Counted from the stretch's first letter, positions 23,690 through 37,617 are shown. The stretch is DNA of 64,000 nucleotides from Brienomyrus brachyistius (GCF_023856365.1 NC_064539.1:29229493-29293492), one strand, 5' to 3'. Notes: generated by a model from the sequence alone, not told the origin. Numbers and translations: made by a program.

Positions 23690-23876
23690 AATGTTACGGA
23701 AAAATCAAGACAATTAATCAAACTTTAATTTGATCGCTAAACAAAATAATTGAGCATTCAATAAATGCATGATATTTCCAATGAGTCGATGAGTAATTGG
23801 GTTAAATAATTGTGATTTGGATATTGACCAAAATAATCGTGATTATGATTCTTGCAATAATCAAGCAGCCGTAGTG
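23690..23876 (+). mobile_element. hAT-type right terminus
   Basis: Ends with AATCGTGATTATGATTCTTG and AATCAAGCAGCC, matching the usual ...ATAATCGAGCAGCCCTA end of fish non-autonomous hAT elements. The left part is degraded AT-rich sequence. Confidence 0.5.
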
Positions 23877-24952
23877 AAGGACACCGTGTCCCGTAGCTGG
23901 GGTTTTGCCCGTAGCTTATCAGTTTAATTGCTGGCCTGATTAAGCCATGCTGGCTGTAATAATGCAGCTTAGATCCTCAGTCTCTGCTCCTCAGAAAGGA
24001 CGTCCTCTTATTATAAAAGAGCAGTACTGCACAAGTCTTCTACTGAGATTTTCTTTAAGTGAAAACATCTCAATAAAAGGAGACAACTGCAAACTATAGC
24101 TGTAAAAACCATGTGAGGCAGGAACCATGCAAACCTCTTTGAATCATTAGGTTTAGATATAACTGCTCAGTTATACAGAATACCGTCTGAAAGAACTAAC
24201 ACACCCGGAAGAGTAATATAACAGAATTCTTTCTCACTTCAGCAAAGACCGTGACAAGAAAGCCACCAGCTAATTCTGAGGGATTGATTCTTCACTCTCT
24301 ACCCTTTAAATAGTCTGTCTCTTACTTAAAAAGTTGGTATTACACAAACAATTTAAACTGTTAACCGGCAAAGATCTACAGAAGCAGTTTGTCCAGTCAT
24401 ACGCTTGGATATACAATGTTAAATTTTAAATCTACTTATTGATCAGTCTAATTAGACTGCTGCAGTGTGTACGATTAGCAATGCTATCTGTGTCAAAAAC
24501 AATAATTTGACTATGCCATCCAAACGAGTGATAGTCACAATGTGTTTTGACTCCCTTAACTCTCCCACTCTTCAAACCACACCGAAGAGATAAGAGAAAC
24601 TGGACACTATGTAGACATGGAGTATATGAGAAGCTTGCTTAAAAAGTACTAAGTGTTTTTTTAAGTGAGCTCCCTCAGATGCTTTGTCCAACCTGACCTA
24701 CATTTGAGAGATGAAGGTCAGACAGTATCCCTGGGGCAACGTGCACCAACATGTAAATAACCTAAAAATGGAACCAAAAAAATCTGGTACATGTTCATTT
24801 ATGTTACTGCGGGCTTCCAGCAACTTTACTCCACGGGCCAAAAACATTCGGTCTACTTGAATTCGGTGTTTGGTTTCAGAAGGAGCTAATTACTCCAGCA
24901 GATTTCCACCAATATAGAATCATATGGAGCCCAAGGAAGGACAGGGACGTAG

Positions 24953-25097
24953 GTGTGCGGGTGTTAGTGAATGATGTGTGATGTGATGGGTTGGTTCCCA
25001 GTCCTGATTGGTTCCCCGCCCTGCACCCATAGTCTCTGGGATAGGCTCCAGACCCTCAGCATCCAATAGGATAAACCGGTACAGAAAATAAATGGAC
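24953..25097 (+). mobile_element. L2-type SINE 3' tail
   Basis: Contains GGTTCCCCGCCCTGCACCC, TCTGGGATAGGCTCCAGACC, and GGTACAGAAAATAAATGGAC, the standard L2-derived fish SINE tail. Confidence 0.72.
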
Positions 25098-26394
25098 GGA
25101 TTGACAGACCAGCCTTTGCAAGTTCTGTAGTGAAGGCATCTCCTGCTTCGGGCTGAACTATCAACGTTTAGACGTGCTTTGATATGACTGGCTATGGAAT
25201 ATAAACGGTCCAATCGTTGTTCATGGCACCAAAATGACAGGAAATCATAAATAAATAAAATCAGTAGGCTAAGGAAGTAGTGAGTGCACTTAGGGTAAAA
25301 TAACAGAGTAACAGTATTGTTACAGGACTATATACATGCGTAAGTCTAGTGATTCTCAAAAAAGAGCAAATTCTGGAAAACAAAAAAAATGTTTTCCAAA
25401 CTTTAGTTACAGTAACAAGAGTATTTGTGGTTCATTACTTTGCACACATGCAACTCACTCACACATCTACCATTCACACAAGTCGCTAATGTCTGTTTGG
25501 TCATAAAATCCTTTAGTAACAAATCATTACACTACCTGCCTGTCACACTACTTACATTTTACTTTTTTTCATTTTTCGCATAATTTTTCACTATTAAACA
25601 TTCATCGCTAGTAAATGCAAAAATAACTGTATAAAGGCATGTTTATTACCTCAGTAACTGACAGGCAGTACAGTAGGTGTTTAAGGTGTTCTTTATTGTG
25701 CTTAAATAGGTTTTGAATGTTAGTGATCTTCTGGTAGATTAATTTGGGTTTTACGGCTGGACTTGGAACTATTAGTTTTGCCTTTAAGGAATAATGGAAA
25801 TATTCCAGACTTCATGCTGCTTCTGAGAAACAATTAGTCTCAGAAAAGGGGGTGTATCGCTTCAGCACGAGGAAATGACAGAGGAGCTGTAATTGGAGGT
25901 ACCCAAGGAAGCTTTTAGACAGCAGCATGTGGAGCAGCGTAATGCAGGGCACCCCCCAAGTGGGCGCAGAAAGTGCCGGCAGATCAGCAGGCGCTAAAGA
26001 GCGCTGAGCGTATCGCGGGGAAGTGGGGGGCACGGCCCGAAGTAAAGGAGAAAGGAGGCTTTGAGCAGACTGGGGAAAAAGCAAGTCAGGTGATGGTTCA
26101 CTGCAAAAATAGCGACAAAGAAGAATCACGTTCTGTGACTTTCTGCATGTCGGCAGGATTTATCACAGGGATTCGCTCATCTTGGTTCATCATCCGGTGC
26201 CGCGCTCAGCCTCTTGGCAGTATAATGAATGACTTTTTTTTTGCAATTATGGAGTTTATGAGAAGACAGATATGCAGCATTTGTTTCTCGAAGTATAAAG
26301 TACAAAGTACTTTTGAACTGGTCTGGTGTCCAGCGCACCTTTTCTGTTTCACTTCATTTATTTATTTATTTTGGACTTTTGTTTGGTTTTCAGT

Positions 26395-26995
26395 ACCTGA
26401 CAGAAACGAAAAAACAAAGAAAAAACGTAAAACCCTCGTATTACTGCCGGCAGACGCACAGCAGCATCCAGACCAGCAGCTACAAGGACAGTTTCTACCC
26501 ACAAGCCATCGGGCTACGGAACTGCTGAAATACTGAATACTGAACATTTGCAGATTCACCAGAATTACTGAACCGCCCCCCCCCCCCCCCCCCCCCCCCC
26601 AGAACTCCGCTCCACCTACCTACACTTACTATGAATCTACAGTCACTTTTAAATACAGCTATTTTAGACTTATGTAACACATGTGAAAATGTATATGCTC
26701 ATAGACACACTAAACCCACTTGCACTCCAGTCACTTTATAAGCATTGCAAATGGCAAACACTGTTTGTCTATAATGCAGCTTTTTACTGTTTTTTTATTA
26801 CTTTATTATTTTTAATTTTTATTACTGTTATTTTACTAGTTCTACTATTTAATACTTATGTTTTTACTCTAATTATATGTTAAGTGATACTTTACCGTGC
26901 AATATTTTTGAGATACGCTGAGCCCAAGAATTCCATTACTGGTAATGAGGTTCCGTTTTTAAATGTATATGACATTAAAACTTGAAACTTGATTT
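26395..26995 (+). mobile_element. LINE 3' end (L2/Rex1-type) with poly-C insertion
   Basis: One frame reads QTHSSIQTSSYKDSFYPQAI, like the C-terminal end of fish LINE reverse transcriptases. It is followed by a T-rich 3' region with TTGCACTCCAGTCACTTTAT and ends ATGACATTAAAACTTGAAAC, the short terminal repeat type of these LINEs. A 25-C run lies at 26576-26600. The open frame in another phase over 25973-26536 is chance plus LINE. Confidence 0.6.
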
Positions 26996-27889
26996 CCAAT
27001 AATAGTGTCAAGTCAAAAGCAGCATATATATCCAACCCTGGTAATTATGGCCCAAGATCCCACTCAGATCGATTGTCACTCCCCGTTTTGTAAAAGGAAA
27101 TTACCTTCGCCACCGCAAGACTTAAAATGCGTCACGACATCGACTGTGAAACTAATTCTGACTGCAGGTTCAGAGCTGGTTTTATGGAGAATCCGGTCTT
27201 TCTCCCTTTAACATCCATGTAGGCATTCATTAAAAGGCTATTTCCTTTCGCAAAGAACCCGCATATAAAGCTGTACTCTGAGAATGACACAGGCATTGTG
27301 GGTTATGCTGTCCATTAGAGTTCGCTGAGACGTAGCCCTCCGATCCTGAGTCCCCCGGGAATCCTGTGGTCTCCTTAGCCGCACGGTAATGAATACTGAT
27401 GCAGGGACCAATACTTCAGTGTTGAAACTTCACTACACCAAAGTTTAATACAGTATCGACCATCCAGTAACAGCATTGTTTACAAATCTTTCTTTTTCGC
27501 GATGGTGCTCGCAAATATTCTATCAGACACCTACAATTTATTTGCGCGCTTTCTGCACTTACGAATCGCAAACTTAGCCACAATAACAACTCCTGTGATT
27601 TGAAATCCGTGAAAGTGATATAATTTATGAATAGTTAAGAGTAGTTTAAATATTTATCTTTTTTACTTGTATAAGGTAGATAAATTTTAAATTCGTGTAT
27701 TTTAAGATTATAGCCCTTTAATTTTGTAATAAATCTAATATTGTATAAATCCAGTCCAACTTGTGTAGTGGTATTTGCCTATTAAATTATACACTTAGAT
27801 TTACAGATTAATAGTTATCATTTAAAAATAATTACCATTACTATATTTAAAAATTGTTTAGTCATGAAAAATATTTTGCGTTCTTTGGG

Positions 27890-28135
27890 TAGTAATGAAT
27901 GAAATCATCCTTTATTTGCCATTTGCACAAGTACAAACACATATACCCTGGAATGGGCCTCTCTGCCTGGCGTCTTGCTCTCCATGAGACAAGCAGGCAC
28001 ACATCCAGGTGAGAGTGAGCTTGGGGGTCACTGCACACTGCACACCTAGCGCTGGGGGTGAAGGGCCTTGGTCCAGGACCCACAGACACGTCGGTGTCCC
28101 GGGGAGGTTAGAACCAGCGACCAGTTCAGACTGGA
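27890..28135 (-). mobile_element. SINE-like element, minus strand
   Basis: The plus strand shows ATCCTTTATTTGCCATTTGC and ACAAGTAC..., then CAGCGCT-type and GGGTGAAGGGCCTTGGTCC, and ends in GGTTAGAACCAGCGACCAGT, a reversed tRNA-like B-box. This is the usual layout of a fish SINE read from its 3' end. Confidence 0.55.
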
Positions 28136-28139
28136 GTTA

Positions 28140-31100
28140 TTCTGTCTTTCACATACTGCAAACTCTGCAAAATGACTGGCGATAGTAATAGCGATATGTA
28201 ACAGCGTCTTTCACCGTCTCAGTCACAGCCCAGGGGCGGGAAACAAACAACCTACCGTAACACCTGGTTATGGAGAGTTTGCAACATGCATAGTAATCCT
28301 GCCTCCATTTGCTGGCAGTCGGGACTCATTAGGCTGTTATGGGATCAAATGAATAATGGTTACATTTCTAAACGCATGGCTTTTAAATCATATCCAATGG
28401 GTGATTAAATCTCAACTATTGCCGTAGCTGTCTAAACAGGGTAAATTAATATGCTAATTTATGCCAGCTCTACACTGCACACAGGGAAGCACTCCAGAGA
28501 GCAACGAACAGCCAAATGTTACACTCTGAAACAGCCAGTGACTCAAAAGCAACAACGGTGTTGAGATCCTTTTGCCGTCCATCTAATCACCCACCCACAG
28601 TCTGTGTGCCTGTCCAGATATTCCTCTGCTGTGCTTCCTCAGGCCCAGATATGGCTGGAGAGGAGACTAATGAGAAGCAGTTATGTGTTAGTCAATAAAC
28701 GAGCTCTCTGCCATAACAGAAATCTGCCTGTTCCTTTAACAGTGTGAGTACAAACTTCCAGAGTGACAAAAAGGTGTGAGGGGTTCCCAGGCCGTTTAAA
28801 TTTAGCTCTGACCTTAATGGTGAGTCTATTTTTAACCACAGCAATATTCAACTGATTGATTGTTGGCTGCTCAGTATAGTTAATGAGAATGGTGATGTTT
28901 TATTTGAGCGCGAGAATCTGAAATTGCTCAAAAATTCATTCGCAAGCCCAGTCGTGCCCAGTTGTGTTTTCCTCCTCCAAGAATCACACCATTCCCATTG
29001 ATTACATTGATTGCATTGATTATATAGCCAACGAAAGATCATGTGACAAGAAGTGGAAATGAATCTGCAGGACCAGCCTTTACAAATCGATCAGAGGTTG
29101 GTGGGGGTCCCTCCCTATATCGCTTGATGGTTTCATGTTCAGCTGGGATAGTGAATCGGAATCAGCACTGGGTTCTTTCCCAAGTTACAGAATGCTTTAG
29201 GGGTGGGGTGGACCCCCCCCCCCCCATAGGAGGCCACCAGCTTACTGTGGCCAGTAACATCAGCCGAGCTCAAGTAACAGAAGTGAAGTACGTTTGGGGG
29301 ATAAAACATCTGCCAAATATTTTTGGATGCAGAAGCCAAACTTTATGATGTGAAGGCTTGGTGGTGGGGGGGAGTGGTGATGTTCACAGACCCCGGCCCT
29401 CCCCTAATAAAAACCTGAAACCCAGAACACTTCAGCCACACATTTCCAGCAGCATACCCACAGGGAACAGCCTGAACGCAATACGTAAGATACCTCACCG
29501 TTCCATCCATCTGTAAAACATGCCTGACATTTCGTAAATGGGTCCTGATAGTTCCTGTCTGTGCTCTTTCCTGCAGTCATAAGGCTGCTTGAAATACCAG
29601 AAACAATTATCAGTCTAGCACTGGAATCATCTTACACCGATTCATCAACCTGACTGCACATTTCCAAACACTTTTCCTTATGCTGTTTTTTCCAACACAT
29701 AAAAATATTTTGTAACAATAATTATTCATCCACCCTTTGTCTTTACTCTGCAGTATATGGACATTTTACTAATGTTGAAGCAACTCAAAGCCTAATCTAT
29801 TTTCACACGCAGTCTGAAATTTAATGGGACCGATCAATTATACCCAACGATGGAACGACGCTCCGAATCTTTTCCGTCACAAAGCCTTATTTTTCCAATG
29901 AAAAAAATCCATCAATGCCACATTATCAGTCCCAATACTATTGCGCATTTTATTTTTTATTGAATTGGCTGACTCCCACATGCAAAATCACCTGCTTTAT
30001 GAAAGCAATCAGCAGGAGTAACAAACAGTGATCAATCTGCAACTCGAAGTTGGTAATGAAGTACAGCCATCAGTGACTGAGACACGTTACACCCGGCACC
30101 CCACACCACCCCAGGAAACACCTGTGAGAAATCACCAGATGGATATGATCTGGTTGATACATACGGTTCCTCCGCACGGACCCCCCTGGGGAGGAGCACA
30201 CCCTCGCCTTGCAGGAGGCGCCGTCCAGCCTGCTGCTTCAGCCGAATGTTGCTGTGGTTTGAGGAGAAGCCCAGGAGCGAGCTGGCTGGCTGGGAAGCTC
30301 TCGCTCTCTCTGTTGTTGCTAGCGCGCGCACACACATCCATGCCTGTGTGCGTGTGTGTGTTCACTGCCATCCGAGGGAGAGGCTCTCCTGTGAGCTGCC
30401 CTTCTGCACTCAACTACATGTGCATGAGGCTACACACTAACGGTGATGTTTCAGGCTAAGAGGTTCCTCGTCCAGATAGTGGCAGATAGCATCAGTGGGA
30501 TATGAGCTGAGCTCACCGCCTGCCAACCCCCCTTCCCCTGCCCATCCCAGGAAAATCTCCGCCCTGACCCCCCACCCCCCCCAAGTCCCCATGCCTGTGA
30601 GCACTTCGCACATACTGGAACATTTCATAACAACTCATATAATCATATAATTCTTTTCAAACTAATTACAATTGACATAAATTCTATTAATTGTGTCATA
30701 AATAGAATTTTATGCATCTAAACCTTGATCGTGTCTGTTGGCTAGAGGGATATTGTAACTGTTGTTGTATTAATTAACTTTTACTCACTTGATAACATTA
30801 GTGAGAATCATCCCCCCCAGGGTTTAGGTTCATGTACTGGTTCTGCCCCCTCGCCTCTGTAAACATGAGTCTCGTTTAACCCTTTCTCTTCCCTGTCACT
30901 CGGTGCGTCACATTGACAAAAGTGGCATAAGGCATAATAACACAGTATGGGGCGTCTGAATGTAAAGGGTTGGTGGATTCTGGTCTTGCCATAATGGGTC
31001 AACGATGGCCATCCACCAGTTCAACCATTATGGCAACAGCGGAGCTATGGGGACCTTCAGCTGGGAAAGTGGCAAAAGAAAGAAGATGAACTAGTAAATA

Positions 31101-32220
31101 AGGAGAGTCAGATGCGGAAAAAGGAACCAACACACCCCCTTGAGTAATCTAACACAATCTTCACACAATGATGACAGGAAGAACATCCTAACGGCAACAT
31201 TTACTAGCTGTCAAAAGAGGGCTTAACATCGTCACGGTATTTTAAACTCTGGTCATGAAGTGGAAATTTCTGGAGACCATTTGACTTAATGTTAAAGGCA
31301 ACGTTTCATTTCAATACTGATGAAAATGCTTTCGCACGACGAGTTTAGAATACAGATTGTTCTTAATTGGTCAGCTTGGCTTTTGCTGTTCTGGTGATTT
31401 AGCCAATGGGGGTGGAGCTGCAGTCAGGGTGGGGGCGCATCACGGGAATAGGGATGCATGAAGAACGGAAGGCAAGGCGAGCTGGAGGGACGAGAGCTTC
31501 TCAGGCGCGTAGCCACATAAAACAATAATGGGTTTTATGCAAATGAAACGGACAGCAACAGGTATGCAGACAGCTTCAGTATCTGTCAGTAGACTTTCAG
31601 AGTTCAACACGATAGATCGCTTACTGACAAGAGGAATCGCACAGACAAATGTACGCCGCGTTTGTTATTTTTCGATAGTGAGGTCAGGCAGCACCTGTAA
31701 CTGTGATGTACAACACGGTTATTTCAGGGGGGCGTCACAATAGAAAAAGGTTCTCAAGTCCCTCTTACACTCTCCTGTTCAAAACACACAGCTTCCAGGA
31801 GCCAGGGGGGCGAAACTTAGCAGCTTTCCAGCAGAACAACAGGAAGTCAAAGTAAACAGAACTCGTCACAATATCCGCTACCAGTCAGACTGTGACATTT
31901 AACGGTGGTGCCTGGCAGTACTGCGTGGGCAGCGCCACTCTCCAACTGCCCTGCCTCCATTCTGAGAATTTACCAGCTTTGGGGGAGAAACAGAGACAAA
32001 TGGGCACCTGTTTGCCAGTTTGTTTGCGTTCGGTACCATGCAGTCAGAGATCAATAAGCCCCCTGAATCAAGTACGGCATTAAAGAGAGATTTATTTTAT
32101 TTATCTATTTATTTATTTTTGGGAGGGGGGGGGTCTCATGAATGCTACATTAACTTAGCTACTTATACAGAGTGACACCTATCAGCACCACAAAAGCATC
32201 AAGAAAAATACAAAAGACAT
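28140..32220. other. Intron 1 stretch without recognised genes or repeats
   Basis: About 4 kb of mixed composition. GC-rich patches occur at 30170-30370 (ending in a CA/GT tract) and 30540-30590. It is relatively repeat-poor, so it is where I would look for conserved non-coding elements; none can be called by eye. Confidence 0.4.
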
Positions 32221-32224
32221 TAGC

Positions 32225-32362
32225 AATCCCGACTATCCTGTCAAAGGTGTCCCCTGACTTCCTGGGATTCCTGGGATAGACCTCATGCTCCCTGTGACTC
32301 TGTACTGGGTAAGAGATTATGCAAGGGGGACGGATGGATGGATGGATGGATGGATGGATGTA
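32225..32362 (+). mobile_element. L2-type SINE tail ending in (GATG)n
   Basis: CCTGGGATTCCTGGGATAGA, TGACTCTGTACTGGGTAAG, then about seven GATG units at 32333-32361. Same tail type as 10795 and 48940. Confidence 0.65.
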
Positions 32363-32499
32363 CCATTTGTTCAGGTGAGGGTGTCCACAGTGCCCTACCA
32401 AGGAGGTAACTACCATGCCTCTTTCTCCATGGTCACAAACTCCAGCACATTCTGGGCAATTCCTAGACATTTCCAAGTCAGCTGGGACATTTACAGGCT

Positions 32500-32920
32500 C
32501 CAGAAATTAATTCTGTGGGTCCTTTTCTATGGAGAGACTCTCCTCCCCTTCCTTCTTTTCCAGTGGCCTTGGGTTGTGCTGATTCTCATCCCAACTGCAT
32601 GACATTTGCATCAAATCACTCAAGTATATCCCACAGGTTCTGGTCAGCTGAGGCCAAAACACAACATCATCTGCAGATAGCAGTGACATCACTTCCAGCC
32701 CCCCCCCCCCCCCCCCATTCTGGACACCCTGAAACAAAAGAGAAGACATGCTTGCCAATATGCACCATTGATGGTGGCCAACACCCCATCTAAATGGCTT
32801 CAATATTATGCCAAGGATATGGACAACTTTTAATGGATTCATACAGAGGCTGAATGGAGCCCATATTTCTACAGCACCTGAGTGATGAGCCCACAAGATG
32901 GAAACAGCATGCTGCTTCAC
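32500..32920 (-). mobile_element. RTE/Rex3-like LINE reverse transcriptase fragment
   Basis: The minus-strand translation contains LEVMSLLSADDVVF near 32650-32697, matching the conserved SLLFADDVV catalytic block of fish RTE-type reverse transcriptases with Phe changed to Ser. A poly-C run (32699-32716) sits just upstream in the coding sense as a G-run. Flanking similarity is weak; a decayed fragment. Confidence 0.5.
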
Positions 32921-33619
32921 GTTCAGCTGCTCTCCTGCTCTTCTGACCTGGGATTATTAGCTGTGCATAATGTTCACAAAATGTCCAGCTGGAACAAACG
33001 TGTAGATCTAAACTCCTCCCAGGGGATTATAGGCGTGTGGGCGGCACAGCCATGATCAGAAGGGAGCACCTGCTCCGGCCCTGAGCCAGTACAAGGAATG
33101 CCTGCCTTTCCCTCCCTGACCTAGGGGCCACTGCCAGGGGAATGCGAGGGCATTGGTACCCCCCCCCACTGACCATTAATTATCAGACACAGAGGGTTGT
33201 CTACTCATGGTGTGCTGCCTGGGGTCTTTGGGGGAGGTGTAGGCGGCAGAGCTGCAAAGGGCAGAGTCAAGCCCGATTGGCTCGTGGGGACATGGTTGCG
33301 TTCTCCTATCAGGAGAAAGATCCGTGATCACAGTCTGAGAAGTGGAAAACACCCAGCAAGGTATAACCAGCAAAGTCACAGCCATTACAGCAACACTGAC
33401 CCCTGAAAAAAGTGACCAGTACCTCCGAATATCAGTATCAAAATTATACAGAGATCTTTGGATCCATTCCTTGGAAAAACAATCACCAATTATAATTACT
33501 AATAATAATGTAAAAATGTGTGGATGGTATTGCTTCTTAGGCAGGTATGAAGCAGGTCCTGAGTCAGGCAGGAGGGGGCTTGGAGTCCGTCGCTAGCAGC
33601 GGGGATACAGGCTGGAAGG

Positions 33620-33725
33620 GGTGGCAGTCCATCGCAAGGCACATACACATTTGTAAACTCCATACACAGTGGTGATCGGATTCAAACCCCCAAGCCAGGA
33701 TATGTGAGCCAACATTCTTACACAT
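33620..33725 (-). mobile_element. SINE fragment, minus strand
   Basis: GGCAGTCCATCGCAAGGCAC, AAACTCCATACACAGTGG and GGATTCAAACCCCCAAGCC read as the reversed middle and head of the L2-tailed SINE family. Followed at 33760-33795 by a short LINE-like 3' end (GGGATCAATAAAGTCCATCT). Confidence 0.5.
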
Positions 33726-33799
33726 TTAATCTTAATTTTATTATGCCAAATTATAAGAATTTGCCACTGGGATCAATAAAGTCCATCTTACTCTTAATG

Positions 33800-35095
33800 T
33801 TAATAAGCACAGATAAATGTAACCGTAAATTAATTCTGATGCAGGTGCAGCAAACTGCAGGACATCTAAACGCTAAACCAAGAGACATCAGTGTACGATA
33901 CCCTGGTCTTGCAACAGGTGCATTATGGGACATGCGGATCTTGTTTACAGGAAAAACATGAAGCGCCCCCCCCCCCCCCCCCCGACAAGAAAGCGGCAGG
34001 GGGCTAGACGAGCATGGTGCGCTAATCAGGTAAACAAGGCCGAGGCAAACACAAGCATACAGGAGCCAACTGTCCAAGGCAGAAGAAAAGGAATATTCTA
34101 AAAAATCTACAAAAATAATCTACACAGTAATACGTTCAAAAAATGCCAAGATGAATAACAGCCCTGTATGTTTACCGGCTGGTACTCGCACCACAATATA
34201 AGGAAGGAAAGTCAGGACTAATCTGACAGTGTCACTAACCATGTAGACCAGGGGTGGCCACCCTTATGTAGACCATCCAGACAAGACCATAATTATAATA
34301 TATACTGAGGGGACACTTTCCCCCCCAATATTCAGATATGCTCACAATATCCTCCCCAATATGAATTATATTTTTGGCGTAGGTTTCCCCCAATGTTGGG
34401 AAAAATACACATCAAAAGGTACTTTAGAACAAGATGCCTAATAACATAATTGTAAGTGCATCAAAATAAAGTACAAAATATAGGAGACAGTTTATGAAAA
34501 TAAACCACTGCATTTTTGTATTTAAAAAATAAAAATACGAAAAATACTTTTCCAAGGGAGCATGAAGTCACTCTGCGAACCTTCTGTCTGTCGGCCTATT
34601 TGATCCATCCCTTCACCAGTCCACAGCCTCAGTTTATTACAGTAAGTGGACAGTATTTGACAGCAACTGCTTTTAGCCATAGATCCCTCTGCCTAACAAG
34701 GCGTGTCATGAATCTGACATGCGAACAGTCAACCGATCAAATCAGATCAACAGATCAGACCTGCCTGTTACATCTCAGATCCCCATATATCCGTGAGATC
34801 ACCATGATAAAGGTTTCAAAAGAACCAACAGTTTAATGTTTAACCTACATTTTGTTAAAGACTCACAATTGTATAATGATTTAGTTGCTTGGTGTTTGCT
34901 AGCGGAGTACCTGCGACCCATTCATCAGCACAGAACTGATAGCAAATTTATGTAAATAAAGTTAAATAGATTGTTAATCACAAGTATAATAACAAATTAT
35001 GTGTCATTCATGCGATCATATGCAAATATGTGATCCTACTAAGCATTTCAATTAGGGCCCATCAACCAAACATTTTAATTCAGTGAATATTTCAA
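33800..35095. other. Intron 1 stretch without genes
   Basis: An 18-C run lies at 33966-33983. A possible hAT end (CAGGGGTGGCCACCC) is at 34251. The remainder is AT-rich and unassigned. Confidence 0.4.
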
Positions 35096-35100
35096 AGCTA

Positions 35101-35549
35101 AATCTGCCCAGGGAGAAAAGTTGGAAACTAGCATCAATCACTCAGCAATAATATTTTAATGAAAAGAAATGTTTTATTTCTATACATCTCACAAAGTACA
35201 GGCGTAGAATATCTGCCCATTGGGTTTTTAGATGTAGACTGTCTTCACTTAAATGCAGTAGCTTTTTCTCAAGAGCAAAACATCAGGAGTATTTTCCTTT
35301 CCACATTCGTACGAAAATGAACAGCCGCAGAACACGTCCTGACATTTAGTGGCCAAAAGTGTGGAAACACTTCCAATTTTTATAGATTGCATATTCAGCT
35401 GCTGCTCCAGTTGCCTATGTAAACATCCAGTGTCTGATATTTGTAACATTCGTTGATTTTTTTATGAACATTACTGCCAAGATTCTAGTAGTGATTTTTG
35501 AAGCGTAATGCCGAAAATGCTAGTTTCCACAATTTTGCCCACCAGTGTA
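35101..35549. mobile_element. Tc1-related MITE
   Basis: The right end is TGCTAGTTTCCACAATTTTG then CCCACCAGTGTA, the reverse of the Tc1-type ACTGGTGGGCAAAA end. The left end (CTGCCCAGGGAGAAAAGTTG GAAACTAGCAT) pairs with it imperfectly. An internal TAGTGGCCAAAAGTGTGGAA (about 35349) is a further end-like copy. No transposase is left. Confidence 0.6.
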
Positions 35550-35559
35550 TCCACCTCCT

Positions 35560-37080
35560 CAAAAGAATAACTTAATAAATGTTCGCTTAGATGGACCTCA
35601 TACATCCAAAGGTCGGTACAATGACGTCTGACGCGAAATGAGTTTTCAAAACTATGCTGTGTTCGTATTCACGGGTTTAAAGAACCATCCAAACTGAGGC
35701 AGCCCGGGACCGTTGCAAGTCTGCGCTGCAGCTGAACGTGCCCCTTTAAAACAAGGCGCAGGTCGCTGATTCTTACCCATAAGCCAGTGCGGCAGTGCAG
35801 AATGCCCTGCACATATTTAGTTCATGAAATCATGTGGTTCCTTTGGCATGTGCTGAAGCCCTGCGTGATCGATCTAGTCTCTGACAGACCGGCAAAGGGC
35901 CAGGGGCGGGACAGCTTTACTGCACAAAATTAGCTTTGGCAGCAGTTTTTGCCGTGAGTAATTCTGCCATGATACATACATCACCGTTAGCAACATGCCG
36001 ATTTGCTCCGGATTGACGAGGTTGAGCTAACTGTGGACCGTGAAAGTACAAGAGGCAGCATGTCTCAAGTTAATTCAGAAGGAGCTGACGGCTATAGTCT
36101 GAATGGCCTTTGACCTTTTGTGTCTCAGCTTTAGAATGCAACCTATAGATATGAATTAAATTAGGTGCACAACTGAATGTGTGAGAGAATCCTGAGAGAA
36201 TCACTCTTTATCAAATGGCAAGAATGATGACAATAAGTGGTGGTAAACTATCTATTAATGAATCTATTACTTTTCTGTTTAACATGCTAGCAGATTTACC
36301 CTCCCCCCCCCCCCCAAGTATTCCTACAAAAGTTTCTTCATTGAATGTTAAGGTTTAAGGGTGAAGTATAACTTCATGGTCTATTGTAACATTATCATCG
36401 GACATTATCACTGAAAGAGCCCTACAGCTGGTCTTCAGTCCAGTGTAGCTCTTAATGAGTATAACAGCCTGATTGAATATCAGCCCAGCCTTGTTATCTG
36501 AAGCCTCCCTGTAATTAATAACTCCTCGTTCAGTGCAGGGTGGGGTGACACCCGGAAACGCAGGACACCCTGGACCCCAACCTGTCACTGGGCACAGCAC
36601 ACTGCAGACAAACGAGGGACAGCAGTCCACCTAAGCGACATGGTTTCGGGCTGTGGGCACAGTCCCATGCACACAGAGCCAGTGTCGGAAATCACGGCAC
36701 CCGCCCCGGACGAGCGAGGTCACCCAGCAATCCACAGGACCGCCGGCCACCTCATTTTCCAGGAAGTTGAACTTAAAATGCTTCCATAATTATTTATTTA
36801 TTATTTATGGTGCAGAAAGCAAAATAAATTAGTAATGGATTTCATTTAGATTCAGGTATCATTTATAAACTACTTAATTCTGCTTAACCAATATAACAAT
36901 GACTGAATTATTGATTTATGTGTCGACTATATCATATTAAAATATGTATTTATTGTTATACAATCATAGATGCATTCAGACTTTTCCAATAAAGCACTGA
37001 GACGAACATGATTTTCATTGTGTGCATTACATTTGTTTGACTAGGAAGAACAGATAATTAAAGCCCATTTGGAAAGAGGC
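35560..37080. other. Intron 1 stretch without genes
   Basis: Repeat-poor, mixed composition; a 13-C run at 36303-36315. I recognise nothing in it. Confidence 0.4.
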
Positions 37081-37179
37081 AACGAGAAGAGAGAGGGGCA
37101 CTGCTGGTACAGAGTGCTTTCACTTATCATACTGTATGCACTGGTCCACAACGACAGACAAGTGAGGATCAGAGAGCAA

Positions 37180-37310
37180 GGAGAACCAGTCGCCAGAGCT
37201 CACAGGTCAAATCGGGATATGATTACTCTGCTGGCCACGGGATTTGAACCCATGACCTTCTGGATATAGCCATAGATCACTAACCTGCGGAGCGACATGC
37301 TGCCCCAGAG
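37180..37310 (-). mobile_element. tRNA-headed SINE, minus strand
   Basis: On the minus strand: CTGGGGCAGCATGTCGCTCC, then GGTTAGTGATCTATGG (A-box-like) and CATGGGTTCAAATCCCG (B box). It is a tRNA-derived SINE head; no mature tRNA fold or 3' end, so not a tRNA gene. Confidence 0.68.
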
Positions 37311-37369
37311 ACTCCAGCAGCTATGGGAAGCTTTAGATTTTTCTGCTTTATGACAACAGCTGGAGAGGT

Positions 37370-37617
37370 CCGGCAGACGCATGCCGCCAGGGTTGCGGGT
37401 CTGATTCTCCATGTGCAGTTTGCATCTTCTCCCCATGTTCACGCAGGTTTTCCCCAGGGATCCCAGTTTCCCACCTGAGTCTACAAAAGGCAGGTAAACT
37501 CATACCTAAAAATTGCCCGAAGGGTGTCACCTAAGATTCCTGGGGCAGGTTCCACTCTCAGAACGCAGAGGCCCTGAATTGGATAAATAGTCATAGAGGA
37601 ATGAATAGATGGATAAA
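37370..37617 (+). mobile_element. L2-tailed SINE, nearly full length
   Basis: Head GTTGCGGGTCTGATTCTCC, body GTGCAGTTTGCATCTTCTCC and CATGTTCACGCAGG, tail TTCCTGGGGCAGGTTCCAC and CCTGAATTGGATAAATAG, ending GAATGAATAGATGG. All parts occur in order. Confidence 0.72.

Noticed and set aside
25973..26536. 187-residue plus-strand open frame
   Set aside because: No family resemblance; its 3' third overlaps a LINE end that reads in a different frame.
37180..37310. Possible tRNA gene from A/B-box-like motifs (also 40636, 42250, 53070)
   Set aside because: Followed by SINE bodies, with no complete cloverleaf.
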